Source: Verrucomicrobiota bacterium
GTDB lineage: Bacteria > Chlamydiota > Chlamydiia > Chlamydiales > JAEYWL01
DNA length: 19,146 bases
NCBI GenBank assembly: GCA_023428915.1
Contig: JAEYWL010000016.1
Coordinates: 1-19,146, forward strand
Direction of reading: 5' to 3'
Under the pieces are notes generated by a model. It was not told the origin of the DNA and did no database searches. It saw only the letters and a list, made by a program, of their open reading frames with translations. The number at the start of each line of letters is the position of its first letter. Position 1 is the first letter of the stretch. Position numbers and translations under genes: made by a program. Positions 8,997 through 16,996 of the stretch are shown here, piece by piece.

Positions 8997-10076
8997 ATGC
9001 TGCTTAGCAAGCTCTACCTGCGAAACTTTCGCAGCTATACTGAATCCGACTTCAGCTTTGCACCAGGCATTAATCTCATTTATGGCGGCAATGGACAAGG
9101 CAAAACAACTGTCCTAGAAGCCATTTACTGCCTAATGACAGGGCGCTCTTTTCGTACTTCACAGTCTGACGACATGATCCAGCAAGGGCAGGAGCAATTT
9201 TATTTAGAAGCGCTGTTTATAAAAAATCAGGTAGAGCAGAAACTGCGGATCACACAATCAGAATCAGACCGCAAAATCATTTACAACAGCACTGTTTGCC
9301 CTAGCCTGAATAGCTTATTCGGCATTCTTTCCGGCGTCTTAATCAATCCCAACGACCAGCTGATCAGCGGTTCGCCCGCTTTGCGCCGCAATTTTTTGGA
9401 TATGCATATTTCCCAAGCCGATCCGCTTTATCTCCATCATCTCACGCGCTATCATCGCGCTTTAAAGCAGCGCAATGCTCTTTTAAGAAAGCCTTCGCAA
9501 GCTGCAATTGAATCCTGGGAGCAGGAATTAGCCGCTGCCGCTGTTTATATTACGCAGCAAAGAAGAGTTGCAATAGAAGAGCTTGCCAAAAGCAGCCGGG
9601 ATATTTATTATCTGCTAAGCGGCACAACACATTTTTTGACACTTCATTATCAAACAAAAGCCCCTGCACAAGACTTAAAAGAGTTTTTCCTTAAGCAATA
9701 CCAGCAGAATAGACCTAGAGAATCCATTTTAGGAAGCACAATGTCAGGACCGCATCGCGATGAACTGCTTGTCAGCTTGCAAGGACAAGAGGCCCGCTAT
9801 TTTGCCAGCGAGGGGGAACGCCGCGCCTGCATGTCGGCTCTCCGCTTAGCCAGCTGGCATAGGCTCAAAGAGCAAATCCAGGATGCCCCTCTGCTCTTAT
9901 TCGACGATGCAGGCTTAAGTTTAGACCACTCAAGAAAAGCAAAGACCATTGAATATCTGGCAACTTTAGGCCAGGTATTTCTCACTTCCACAGAAAAATT
10001 CTCCCTGCCTGCTTCTGCCCCTGAAAGCCAATTTTTTTATATCTCCCAAGGAGAACAATTGCCCGAGCCTCAATAA
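8997..10076 (+). CDS. recF: DNA replication and repair protein RecF
   Basis: RecF is an SMC/ABC-like ATPase that binds gapped DNA and, with RecO and RecR, helps load RecA onto SSB-coated single strands. The 359 residues match the family in order. LYLRNFRSY at 6-14 is the typical opening. The Walker A motif GGNGQGKT lies at 30-37. A helical arm occupies about residues 100-250. SGPHRDE precedes the ABC signature region near SEGERRA. Walker B is LLLFDD, with the aspartates at 303-304. In the following D-loop, where many RecF proteins have SELD, this one has LSLD. The start codon has only a weak ribosome-binding site, suggesting translational coupling to dnaN 20 bp upstream. The next gene begins 21 bp downstream, so recF is probably co-transcribed with it. 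Confidence 0.97.
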   Translation: MLLSKLYLRNFRSYTESDFSFAPGINLIYGGNGQGKTTVLEAIYCLMTGRSFRTSQSDDMIQQGQEQFYLEALFIKNQVEQKLRITQSESDRKIIYNSTVCPSLNSLFGILSGVLINPNDQLISGSPALRRNFLDMHISQADPLYLHHLTRYHRALKQRNALLRKPSQAAIESWEQELAAAAVYITQQRRVAIEELAKSSRDIYYLLSGTTHFLTLHYQTKAPAQDLKEFFLKQYQQNRPRESILGSTMSGPHRDELLVSLQGQEARYFASEGERRACMSALRLASWHRLKEQIQDAPLLLFDDAGLSLDHSRKAKTIEYLATLGQVFLTSTEKFSLPASAPESQFFYISQGEQLPEPQ

Positions 10077-10097
10077 TACTTGTAACCGGAGATAGTT

Positions 10098-12041
10098 ATG
10101 GAGTCTACTGGAGCCCGAAACGTAAACACTAGCTCTTCTGCCCCTTCTCAATTGGAAAGCCCTATAAATCAATACGAAGCCCCCCTGCCCGCATATCCGG
10201 CAACGGCTGAACCTGGCGGCAGTATCGAACTTCCTGACAAGACTCCTAGAGCCATCAAGAAACGGGCTGGCGGCGGCAGCAACATCCTGACCGGGCTGTT
10301 TCTTCCCTTTACTTCTTCTCAAACAAACAATTCTTCCACTAGTTACAAGATAAGAAAGGAAAAGAAAGAGGAAAAAAGGAGTGAAAAGCAGCAAAAAAAA
10401 CCTGAAAAAGAAGCGGCCCCGGAGATCCACGCACCCATGGGCTTGCCTGCTTCAATGCTGCGTACTAATTCCCGTAAAAATAGCCTTCCGGAAATTGAAA
10501 ATGTCCGTACCCGCAGCCTTTCTATCTCAGAAACTAACGAGCACTCTAAATCAGATATGGAATATGACCCTCAGCGCTCATTTTTTAACTCCGGAGGCTG
10601 GTATCTCCGCCCCTGGCTTACAACATCAAGCTCTGAAAGCAGTGTGTCAACAAGCTCTTCTTCAGGAAGCACTCCAAGAGTTTCGCCCGGCAGCTCCCCT
10701 AATTCCCCTAACTCTCCCCAAAAGGGCTCATTCCTAACTAAGATAAGCCCAAAATACCGTGAAGAAATTTCAAGAGGGCTTGATCTCATTTTCGCAACAA
10801 CTGATGCCGAAAATATGCAGCCATTCAATCCGAAATGTGTTCATAATGCCCTCGTAAAGTTGAAAACACAGGATGGTTCCTGGATACATGTACACGATCC
10901 GCTTGCAAAAAAATGGCGCACTCTGATCCCCTGCCGTTCAGACATGTTGGAGAACTTGGATATTAATGCTCTTTATAAGCTTTCATTAAATCCAAAACTG
11001 GATCGCAAAAAATGCTATAAGCTGCTTGGCATTGATAAACCCCTCCAAAAAGAATTTCGGGATTATGAACCTATTTTGTGGCCTGCCAAAATGACAATTA
11101 CTCATAGACTGCTTGTCCTTAAACAACTGTCTTCTCGACTAACTCAAAATAAATATATAACTTTGCAATCATTGGTCTGCAACCTATTAAAAGTAGGCTC
11201 AGAAGAAAGAAATACAGCCCTGGCATTTTTTAAAGAGTATATTGATATTAATCAGGAATTAACCAACCTCTATCATCTTATCTCTACTGATGAAGAAAGG
11301 AAAATGAGCCTGCAGGCGCTTCATGAAGAAATCCTTAAAGCAACACGCCTGCAAGGGACACGGGCATTAATTGATGAAGGGACTGGATTGTTTAATTGCG
11401 AGGGGCTTTACTTTAACGGCGCTCCCTATATCCCCCCAATGACAAAAGAAAACGCAACTCGCGCGGAAAAAAATACTGCACTGCTAGCTGCCGTGTTAAA
11501 AATGGCGGATGCGCATAATTGGACGGGTAAAAACAAACAGCTTAATTTTGAAACGGAAGCTGGAAAAATATGGCTCTTGCAAGAATCTGCTTTTTGGCCG
11601 CTATTATACCGCCTAAGCTCCGCCCACCTTACGACTGCCTTTGAATACCTGCAAAAAAAGTTCAAGGCATTGGATATGAAAACGCATAGATTTAGACTGG
11701 ATCGTCGAGAACATATTCAACGAATACAACATGTAGCCCTTATTAACAGTTCCGACGATTTTGGCATCATTCAATATTTTTCAATAAATTTAGAAAGGCA
11801 GAAAAATAATAATTACTTTCCATTATGCCATTTTAAAGTTGCCCATCTTCTTGAAACTTTAGTCGTCGATGGAAAACTCGCCTCGTATAGCACATCGCAA
11901 ATCACTGAATTTCAATGGTCAGATGATGATTCACCATTCTCTGGCGAGGAACTAAGCCTATTTGAAAAGCAGCTTGGCGGAGTTGGTCTAGAATTCAGCA
12001 TACCTCCTAAAGAATTTTTAAAGCCGAAATCTCCCTGGTGA
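10098..12041 (+). CDS. Hypothetical protein with Ser/Pro-rich disordered N-terminus; paralogue of the next gene
   Basis: I cannot assign a family. The 647-residue protein has two parts. Residues 1 to about 220 are low-complexity and probably disordered: a charged Lys/Glu patch at about 85-104, an RKNSLP site at 126-131, and a Ser/Pro tract at about 176-210 containing repeated S-P pairs. The rest (about 225-640) is a globular, helix-rich domain that aligns by eye along its length with the protein encoded just downstream. Shared blocks include NLD near 287, GSEERNTALAFFKEYIDI, TRLQGTRALIDE, AFWPLLYRLSSAHL and ALINSSDDFGIIQ. No signal peptide or membrane segment is visible. A GGAGAT site supports the start. 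Placement behind recF suggests co-transcription, not shared function. Composition fits a secreted host-directed effector of Chlamydiae, but this is inference. Confidence 0.9.
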   Translation: MESTGARNVNTSSSAPSQLESPINQYEAPLPAYPATAEPGGSIELPDKTPRAIKKRAGGGSNILTGLFLPFTSSQTNNSSTSYKIRKEKKEEKRSEKQQKKPEKEAAPEIHAPMGLPASMLRTNSRKNSLPEIENVRTRSLSISETNEHSKSDMEYDPQRSFFNSGGWYLRPWLTTSSSESSVSTSSSSGSTPRVSPGSSPNSPNSPQKGSFLTKISPKYREEISRGLDLIFATTDAENMQPFNPKCVHNALVKLKTQDGSWIHVHDPLAKKWRTLIPCRSDMLENLDINALYKLSLNPKLDRKKCYKLLGIDKPLQKEFRDYEPILWPAKMTITHRLLVLKQLSSRLTQNKYITLQSLVCNLLKVGSEERNTALAFFKEYIDINQELTNLYHLISTDEERKMSLQALHEEILKATRLQGTRALIDEGTGLFNCEGLYFNGAPYIPPMTKENATRAEKNTALLAAVLKMADAHNWTGKNKQLNFETEAGKIWLLQESAFWPLLYRLSSAHLTTAFEYLQKKFKALDMKTHRFRLDRREHIQRIQHVALINSSDDFGIIQYFSINLERQKNNNYFPLCHFKVAHLLETLVVDGKLASYSTSQITEFQWSDDDSPFSGEELSLFEKQLGGVGLEFSIPPKEFLKPKSPW

Positions 12042-12088
12042 ACATTTATGCGACTCTGCATAATTACACCCCGTATTAAGGAGACTTT

Positions 12089-13954
12089 ATGGAAGCAGCA
12101 AAATCCTCAACTAATAAGACACAAGAAACAAAAACCTCTTTTACTCCTAAAAAAAGTGCTAGCCAAGGCAGCCTGCCTGGATCCAGAAAGGTAAGTGTGG
12201 ATCTGGATAATTCTCACAAGGAGAAGTCTCTGCCTTCACATAAAAGCGGCGTGTTAGGAAGTATTTTTAGCCGGAGTAAAAAGTCCGAGGAAACTGCAGC
12301 AGCCCATCCCCCCAAGGAAAAGAAAATAATCAACCCTCTCTATGTTAAAAGTCCGCCTCAAAACAATCTCTCTTGCGATAAATCACCGCCGCAAAGGCCC
12401 AGGGCTGTCAGCACTGATTTGCAGCATCTTCAGCCCATTAGACGCACGAGAAGCAATTCAAGCACTTCTAAAAAATCAGAAAGCGTGACCACCTTGCAGT
12501 TTAGAAGTTTTTCTGAAGAATCTCTTCTCTTGAATGCAGTTAATTCCGATTGCAGCAGCAGTTCCAGTGCATCTAACTCCGATAGCAATAACCATTCCAG
12601 ATCACCCCAAAGCAGCTCTCCCCTTTCATCGCCTAGAAAACCGGAAGAAGCCTACACCTCGGCTAAATCAGGGATTTTGCTAGTTGCAGCCAATCAACCG
12701 ACAGCACTGAAAATGGCTTCTCAAAACCATATCTATACTCAAAGCGATATCGAGGCTAAGTTAAATTCGCTCAAGACTTTCAATGGGTATTTCTTTCATA
12801 TGCAAAAAACGGCAAAACATGAGTATGTGCAGCTGGAACCCTCTTTAAGCGATTCTTTAGAGAACTTGGATGTAAAAGCCATTGAACAGGCCGTGATAAA
12901 AAATGATTTCTCCAAGCAATCAAGCGTATATGGTTTGCCTAAAGAGCAAGCCGCCAAGCTATATGACATTTTAACTCCCTTGAATGTTTCTGAAGCTAAA
13001 AGGCTTGAAATTCTTCAAAAAATGAAGGAAACATCAGAAAGCCGTTTGAAACTCTTATCTGCCTCCCAAGAAAGAGCGCCGGACACGCACTATCCGATTA
13101 TAGAAAAACTATTCCGCAATCAATTGCAGGGGAAAGAAAGAGATGACGCTCTCTCGGTTTTTAAAGACCACTTAGATGTAATAGAATGCCATAATCTCTA
13201 TTACTCCCTGTTAACGGTCCAGGAAAGATGCGAACTATTTGAACAAACTCATAAAAGCAAGCTTGCAGATACCAGGTATCAAGGTATAAGAGGGCTTCTC
13301 AATGATAACGGGGCCCTTGTCTTTGAAAATCTAAGCATCAATACTGTGGATTGCAAACAACTGTTGTCAACAATTGCAGAACCTACCAGAGAAAATAGAC
13401 TCGCCGCCTTACTGCAAACCATTTATAATCATGGCTGGCAGCCAAAGGCGCTGCGGGCAAATTTTAATGCAGTTGAAGAAGCCAAAAAAATGTGCACCCT
13501 GCAGGCATCCCCCTTTTGGACGCTCTTTTACCGTTTAAATAGCAATCATTTGCAGCATGCTTTGGATACACTTCATAATGAATTCCCCAAGCTTAAAGAA
13601 ATGGGCTACGATATTGTCCATAACAGTAAATCTGCCATAAAAGCAGGATACCATGCGCTAATCAACAGTGAAAAGGACTTTATTGTTATTCAAGTCGCTC
13701 CTCTTGCATTACAGTGGCTGGACAAGAAAAGCAACAAACTTTCTCAAGCTTTAAACTTGCATGCCGCTTTAGTTTTGCGATGTAAAGAAACTGACAGGGG
13801 GATGCAGCAAGAAGCAGACACAGTTATTCTAGAAGGGCAATGGGGTGCTGATGCCGATAAATTATCCAAAGAACAAGAGAAACATCTTGTTGAAGCCTTT
13901 CATCCAAAATATGCTTTTACCTTTGATCCGATGCTAAGCAGGGAAAAGAAGTGA
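12089..13954 (+). CDS. Hypothetical protein with Ser-rich disordered N-terminus; paralogue of the preceding gene
   Basis: This 621-residue protein is the second member of a tandem pair and is not recognised as a known family. The first ~200 residues are polar and Ser/Lys/Pro-rich with basophilic sites such as RKVS (33-36) and RTRSNS (119-124), plus Ser runs near 150-185. The domain from about 225 to the end repeats the blocks of the preceding protein: NLDVKAIEQ, GKERDDALSVFKDHLDV, TRYQGIRGLLND, PFWTLFYRLNSNHL and HALINSEKDFIVIQ. The two N-termini also share a short hydrophobic motif (VLGSIF at 55-60 here, ILTGLF at 63-68 in the neighbour). AAGGAG at 12078-12083 is an excellent ribosome-binding site. 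The stop TGA overlaps the GTG start of the flavoprotein gene. A duplication origin is clear; an effector or inclusion-related role is only an inference. Confidence 0.9.
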   Translation: MEAAKSSTNKTQETKTSFTPKKSASQGSLPGSRKVSVDLDNSHKEKSLPSHKSGVLGSIFSRSKKSEETAAAHPPKEKKIINPLYVKSPPQNNLSCDKSPPQRPRAVSTDLQHLQPIRRTRSNSSTSKKSESVTTLQFRSFSEESLLLNAVNSDCSSSSSASNSDSNNHSRSPQSSSPLSSPRKPEEAYTSAKSGILLVAANQPTALKMASQNHIYTQSDIEAKLNSLKTFNGYFFHMQKTAKHEYVQLEPSLSDSLENLDVKAIEQAVIKNDFSKQSSVYGLPKEQAAKLYDILTPLNVSEAKRLEILQKMKETSESRLKLLSASQERAPDTHYPIIEKLFRNQLQGKERDDALSVFKDHLDVIECHNLYYSLLTVQERCELFEQTHKSKLADTRYQGIRGLLNDNGALVFENLSINTVDCKQLLSTIAEPTRENRLAALLQTIYNHGWQPKALRANFNAVEEAKKMCTLQASPFWTLFYRLNSNHLQHALDTLHNEFPKLKEMGYDIVHNSKSAIKAGYHALINSEKDFIVIQVAPLALQWLDKKSNKLSQALNLHAALVLRCKETDRGMQQEADTVILEGQWGADADKLSKEQEKHLVEAFHPKYAFTFDPMLSREKK

Positions 13955-15159
13955 CAATAGCTGTAATAGGAGGGGGGGCTGCAGGTTATTTTGGCGCTAT
14001 AGCAGCTGCTGAAGCAGGCGCTCAGGTCATTCTTTTAGAAAAAAGCAAGCAGCCGCTAGCCAAAGTTAGGATTTCCGGGGGCGGCCGCTGCAATGCAACG
14101 CATGCTTGTTTTGACCCTTCGCTGCTGGTTAAAAATTACCCTCGCGGTGAAAAAGCCTTAAGGGGCCCTTTTAGCCGTTTTCAACCGCGCGACACTATTG
14201 AGTGGTTCGCAGCCAGAGGGGTCGCCCTTAAAACAGAAGAAGATGGACGCATGTTCCCCATTAGCGACTCTTCTGAAACGATTATCAGTTGCTTAACCCA
14301 GGCTGCCAGGCAAGCCGGTGTCGACATCAGGCTCCATTGGGCAGTAGAGTCTTTGCAAAAACAAGAAAGCGGGTTTATCATCCAGATTAAAGACAAACCG
14401 GCGCTAGGAGTGCAGAAAGCCCTCTTAGCTACCGGCAGCCACCCGCAACCCTGTTCCTGGGCGGAGCAATTAGGGCATACCCTTATGCCCCCTGTCCCCT
14501 CATTATTTACCTTCAATATTCCAGACAGCCCATTGGTTGATTTAGCAGGTATTTCCCTTGAAACTGTTGAAATCAAGATCCTAAACACTTCCCTGCAGCA
14601 AAGCGGCCCTTTACTTATCACTCACTGGGGATTCAGCGGCCCTGCCGTATTGAAATTATCGGCCTGGGGAGCGCGCACCCTGCACAACCTCAATTATGAA
14701 GCGCAATGCCAAATAAATTGGCTGCCAGGCCGTACCTTAGAAACTTTGCAGGAAACCTTGCGGCGCTGGAAACAGGAAAACCCTAAAAAGCAATTAGGCA
14801 CCGACTCCCCTTTTACATTACCTAGAAAACTATGGCGCAGACTTGTGGAACTCTCCGGCATCGACCCTGAAAGCCGCTGGGCGACTCTGCCGGGCAATAG
14901 TTTGCAAGCCTTATGTCATAAACTGCATGCCGACATCTATCAGATCCGCGGTAAAACCACATTTAAAGAAGAGTTCGTCACCTGCGGCGGCATCTGCCTC
15001 GACGAAGTCAATTTCAAGACCATGGAAAGCAAGCTCGTACCCGGCCTCTACTTCGCCGGCGAAATCCTCGACATCGATGGCATCACCGGCGGCTTCAACT
15101 TCCAAAATGCCTGGACAACAGGCTGGATTGCCGGCCATGCCATGGCAGATGTGCAGTAG
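13951..15159 (+). CDS. HI0933/YhiN-family FAD-dependent oxidoreductase
   Basis: This is a flavoprotein of the HI0933/YhiN (BaiN-like) family, two-dinucleotide-binding-domain enzymes annotated as NAD(P)/FAD-dependent oxidoreductases; the natural substrate of most members is unknown. The 402 residues show a Rossmann FAD motif GGGAAG at 7-12, the family signature RISGGGRCN at 40-48, an LLITHWGFSGPAVLKL block mid-protein, and a C-terminal flavin-binding block with GLYFAGEILDIDGITGG. Length is normal. The start is GTG and shares 4 bases (GTGA) with the stop of the upstream gene, which indicates translational coupling; a purine-rich AGGGAAAAG lies upstream. It is the last gene of the dnaN operon as I read it, followed by a palindromic repeat element. 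The overlap ties its expression to the two paralogues but says little about shared function. Confidence 0.95.
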   Translation: MTIAVIGGGAAGYFGAIAAAEAGAQVILLEKSKQPLAKVRISGGGRCNATHACFDPSLLVKNYPRGEKALRGPFSRFQPRDTIEWFAARGVALKTEEDGRMFPISDSSETIISCLTQAARQAGVDIRLHWAVESLQKQESGFIIQIKDKPALGVQKALLATGSHPQPCSWAEQLGHTLMPPVPSLFTFNIPDSPLVDLAGISLETVEIKILNTSLQQSGPLLITHWGFSGPAVLKLSAWGARTLHNLNYEAQCQINWLPGRTLETLQETLRRWKQENPKKQLGTDSPFTLPRKLWRRLVELSGIDPESRWATLPGNSLQALCHKLHADIYQIRGKTTFKEEFVTCGGICLDEVNFKTMESKLVPGLYFAGEILDIDGITGGFNFQNAWTTGWIAGHAMADVQ

Positions 15160-15186
15160 AGAAATATTCGTGCTCTTGCATATCTA

Positions 15187-15536
15187 CGTGCCTGTGCTCG
15201 AACAAAAGGAGTAGGAATTTTAAGAAACGATTTCTAAACCATCACTTAAATTAATAAAACACGAAGACACAAAGAATCTAAGACACAGGGATTCAACTCT
15301 TTGCGTTTGCATTTCATTTATAATTAATGAGGTTGTAATTAAAGATCAGTTTTACAAAACTTAAGTTTATAAAATTAAACGCAAAGCTCTCAAAGACGCA
15401 AAGGGTTTAAATTAAAATATTTACATAAGGGATTATTAACTCTTTTCTTTCTTTGTGTCTTCGTGTTCTTTATGTTAAAAATACTTTAGGATCGTTTCCT
15501 GGAGATTTCTAGTCCTTTTGTTTGGCCACGGGCACG
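15187..15536. repeat. ~350-bp imperfect palindromic repeat element
   Basis: This element fills most of the 395-bp gap between the flavoprotein and the next gene; there is no coding region in the gap. The outer arms begin with CGTGCCTGTG at 15187 and end with the complementary CACGGGCACG up to 15536. Pairing continues through AACAAAAGGA (15201-15210), through GAAACGAT, and then through a perfect 19-bp inverted repeat at 15258-15276 and 15449-15467 (AACACGAAGACACAAAGAA). Near the centre, CTTTGCGTTT (15299-15308) has complements at 15377-15386 and around 15396-15403. No ORF or clear target duplication is seen. It could be a non-autonomous mobile element or a processed structured RNA; which one is not decided. 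Confidence 0.65.
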
Positions 15537-15554
15537 AAATTTATTTGTCATTGA

Positions 15555-16883
15555 CTATTCTCCGATAGCAATGCGGCCAAAAGGGGTTACGCGAAAGCAT
15601 TTGCGGCCAGCGTGTGTGCCGATGTCTACAATGCCGATCTGATAAAGACGCTCAAAGATGGTTTGTTCAGCAAAGGCCAGCTCTTCCGGGCTATAGATGG
15701 GAATGACATACTTCCACTGCTTGCCTTTTTGTTTGAGGGAAACTCCTTCTGTTTTGTGCAGGGCGGCTACAAAACTTTTCATAAACTCATCAAAGTATAC
15801 CCAGCCTTCCATCGCCGCTTTCCGTAAACTTTTTTCCACAGCACGAATATTTTTTTCACTGTAGAGAAGCATATTTTCATCTGCCCCTTCCATAAGGTTT
15901 GCAGGATGTCTATATAAGGCTAGGGCTTTTTCAGTAATCTGCATGCGCAACCACTCCCGCGCTTCCGGATAAGCGGTTATGGCATCGCCCTCGCAACGGC
16001 CAAGGGATATTTGCGCAATTTTTTTAGCAGCCTCCTGCAGAGATCCTACAGGGGAAGCTCCGCGCAAGGATTTTTCCAATAAAGTGTCTATTTGATTGAT
16101 AAAACAGAAATCGGCCTGCTTATTTTCAATATTCCCGTCTTCAAGTTTGGTCCTTTGATTGACGGCTTTTTTGTAGCTAGCATATTCTTGCCATTCATAC
16201 AGAGGCATTACTACCTCTTTCCAAGTTCCTTGTTCAAAGCGATAACAGAGAAATGCTGCAAAATTAAACTCCATATGGAGCATCGCTTCTTCAAATTGCT
16301 CATACGTGAGGCCGTACTTTTCCCTGAGCCCTTGCGCCAATATTCCTTCCGGATGCTGCATAATATCAGCTAGCATTCCATCCATAACAGGGTCATCAAA
16401 TTGTAATTCCTGCAAATAGCGCAGGTAAATTTTGGGCGTCAGCAAGTATTTTTCAATTATGGCCGAGAAAATGTGATCGGAGGTTTTAGGAAGAACATAC
16501 CAGTTGGGAAGAATATGAATGGGCACTTTGTTTAGCGTTTGCTGCAAAAAAACGACATCGGCTTTAAATCCCTTCTCAAATTTTTCAAGTTGGAATTCAT
16601 AATATTTACGCATCTCTTTATCGATGAGTATTTTAGCCCCCTCCCGTTTAAAGAGTTTAGAGTTTGCCAGCTTGTCTAACAAGGTTTCTATCTGCTCTAT
16701 CCTGCAATTGAAAACGTCTGTCAAATCCCTTATGTCTATTTTAAGGGAGCCGCTTAGCATTTCCCTTAGCAACTCGACTTCAAAATTACTCAACGTTGCT
16801 ATCAATAACCGGTTCTCTATGTCCCGACGATAGGGATAATCGGAAAGAGTGATCTTATTCTTTTTTATTACAGAAGCTGTCAT
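15555..16883 (-). CDS. Conserved-looking hypothetical protein with winged-helix character
   Basis: I do not recognise a named family; the sequence has the look of a conserved chlamydial hypothetical protein. The upstream in-frame start is TTG (16898), but ATG at 16883 with GGTGAG about 8 nt upstream is the better start and gives 442 residues. The N-terminal ~90 residues (SDYPYRRDIENRLL, then helices ending LANSKLFKREGAKILIDKE) look like a winged helix with a beta hairpin. The last ~60 residues (ERLYQIGIVDIGTHAGRK then FRVTPFGRIAIG) resemble the C-terminal winged helix of some DNA-associated proteins. The middle is helical. No signal peptide, membrane span or catalytic motif is seen. It is transcribed alone from a predicted promoter, toward the palindromic element. 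A DNA-binding or regulatory role is a weak inference. Confidence 0.85.
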   Translation of the reverse strand: MTASVIKKNKITLSDYPYRRDIENRLLIATLSNFEVELLREMLSGSLKIDIRDLTDVFNCRIEQIETLLDKLANSKLFKREGAKILIDKEMRKYYEFQLEKFEKGFKADVVFLQQTLNKVPIHILPNWYVLPKTSDHIFSAIIEKYLLTPKIYLRYLQELQFDDPVMDGMLADIMQHPEGILAQGLREKYGLTYEQFEEAMLHMEFNFAAFLCYRFEQGTWKEVVMPLYEWQEYASYKKAVNQRTKLEDGNIENKQADFCFINQIDTLLEKSLRGASPVGSLQEAAKKIAQISLGRCEGDAITAYPEAREWLRMQITEKALALYRHPANLMEGADENMLLYSEKNIRAVEKSLRKAAMEGWVYFDEFMKSFVAALHKTEGVSLKQKGKQWKYVIPIYSPEELAFAEQTIFERLYQIGIVDIGTHAGRKCFRVTPFGRIAIGE

Positions 16884-16915
16884 TAAAATTCTCACCAATT
16901 TAATTATCTTGAGTC

Positions 16916-16944
16916 ATTCTAGTGACGTAATACTTTCAAGGCAA
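16916..16944 (-). promoter_or_regulatory. Predicted sigma70 promoter of the winged-helix-like hypothetical gene
   Basis: On the minus strand TTGCCT (16944-16939; 4 of 6 to TTGACA) is followed after 17 bp by TAGAAT (16921-16916; 5 of 6). It lies about 32 bp upstream of the preferred ATG at 16883. It is a plausible match by sequence only. Confidence 0.5.
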
Positions 16945-16969
16945 CAGATTATTTTTCTATAAAGTCAGC

Positions 16970-16996
16970 TTAATAATAAATATATATTATTATTAA
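16970..16996. repeat. A/T-only inverted repeat at the 3' end of umuC
   Basis: TTAATAATAA at 16970-16979 and TTATTATTAA at 16987-16996 form a perfect 10-bp stem with a 7-nt loop, overlapping the umuC stop codon. The stem has no G or C, so it is a weak terminator at best. It may simply reflect AT-rich intergenic composition. Confidence 0.35.

Noticed and set aside
9966..10430. 154-codon minus-strand ORF across the recF end and the first paralogue
   Set aside because: Its Phe/Leu-rich start is the antisense of the Lys/Glu-rich coding patch. It overlaps two better supported plus-strand genes.
10098..13954. Frameshifted halves of a single gene
   Set aside because: The two proteins align with each other along their length and each has its own ribosome-binding site, so they are tandem paralogues.
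16884..16898. Upstream TTG start (16898) or GTG for the winged-helix-like gene
   Set aside because: ATG at 16883 has GGTGAG at good spacing, and that ribosome-binding site overlaps the TTG/GTG codons themselves.
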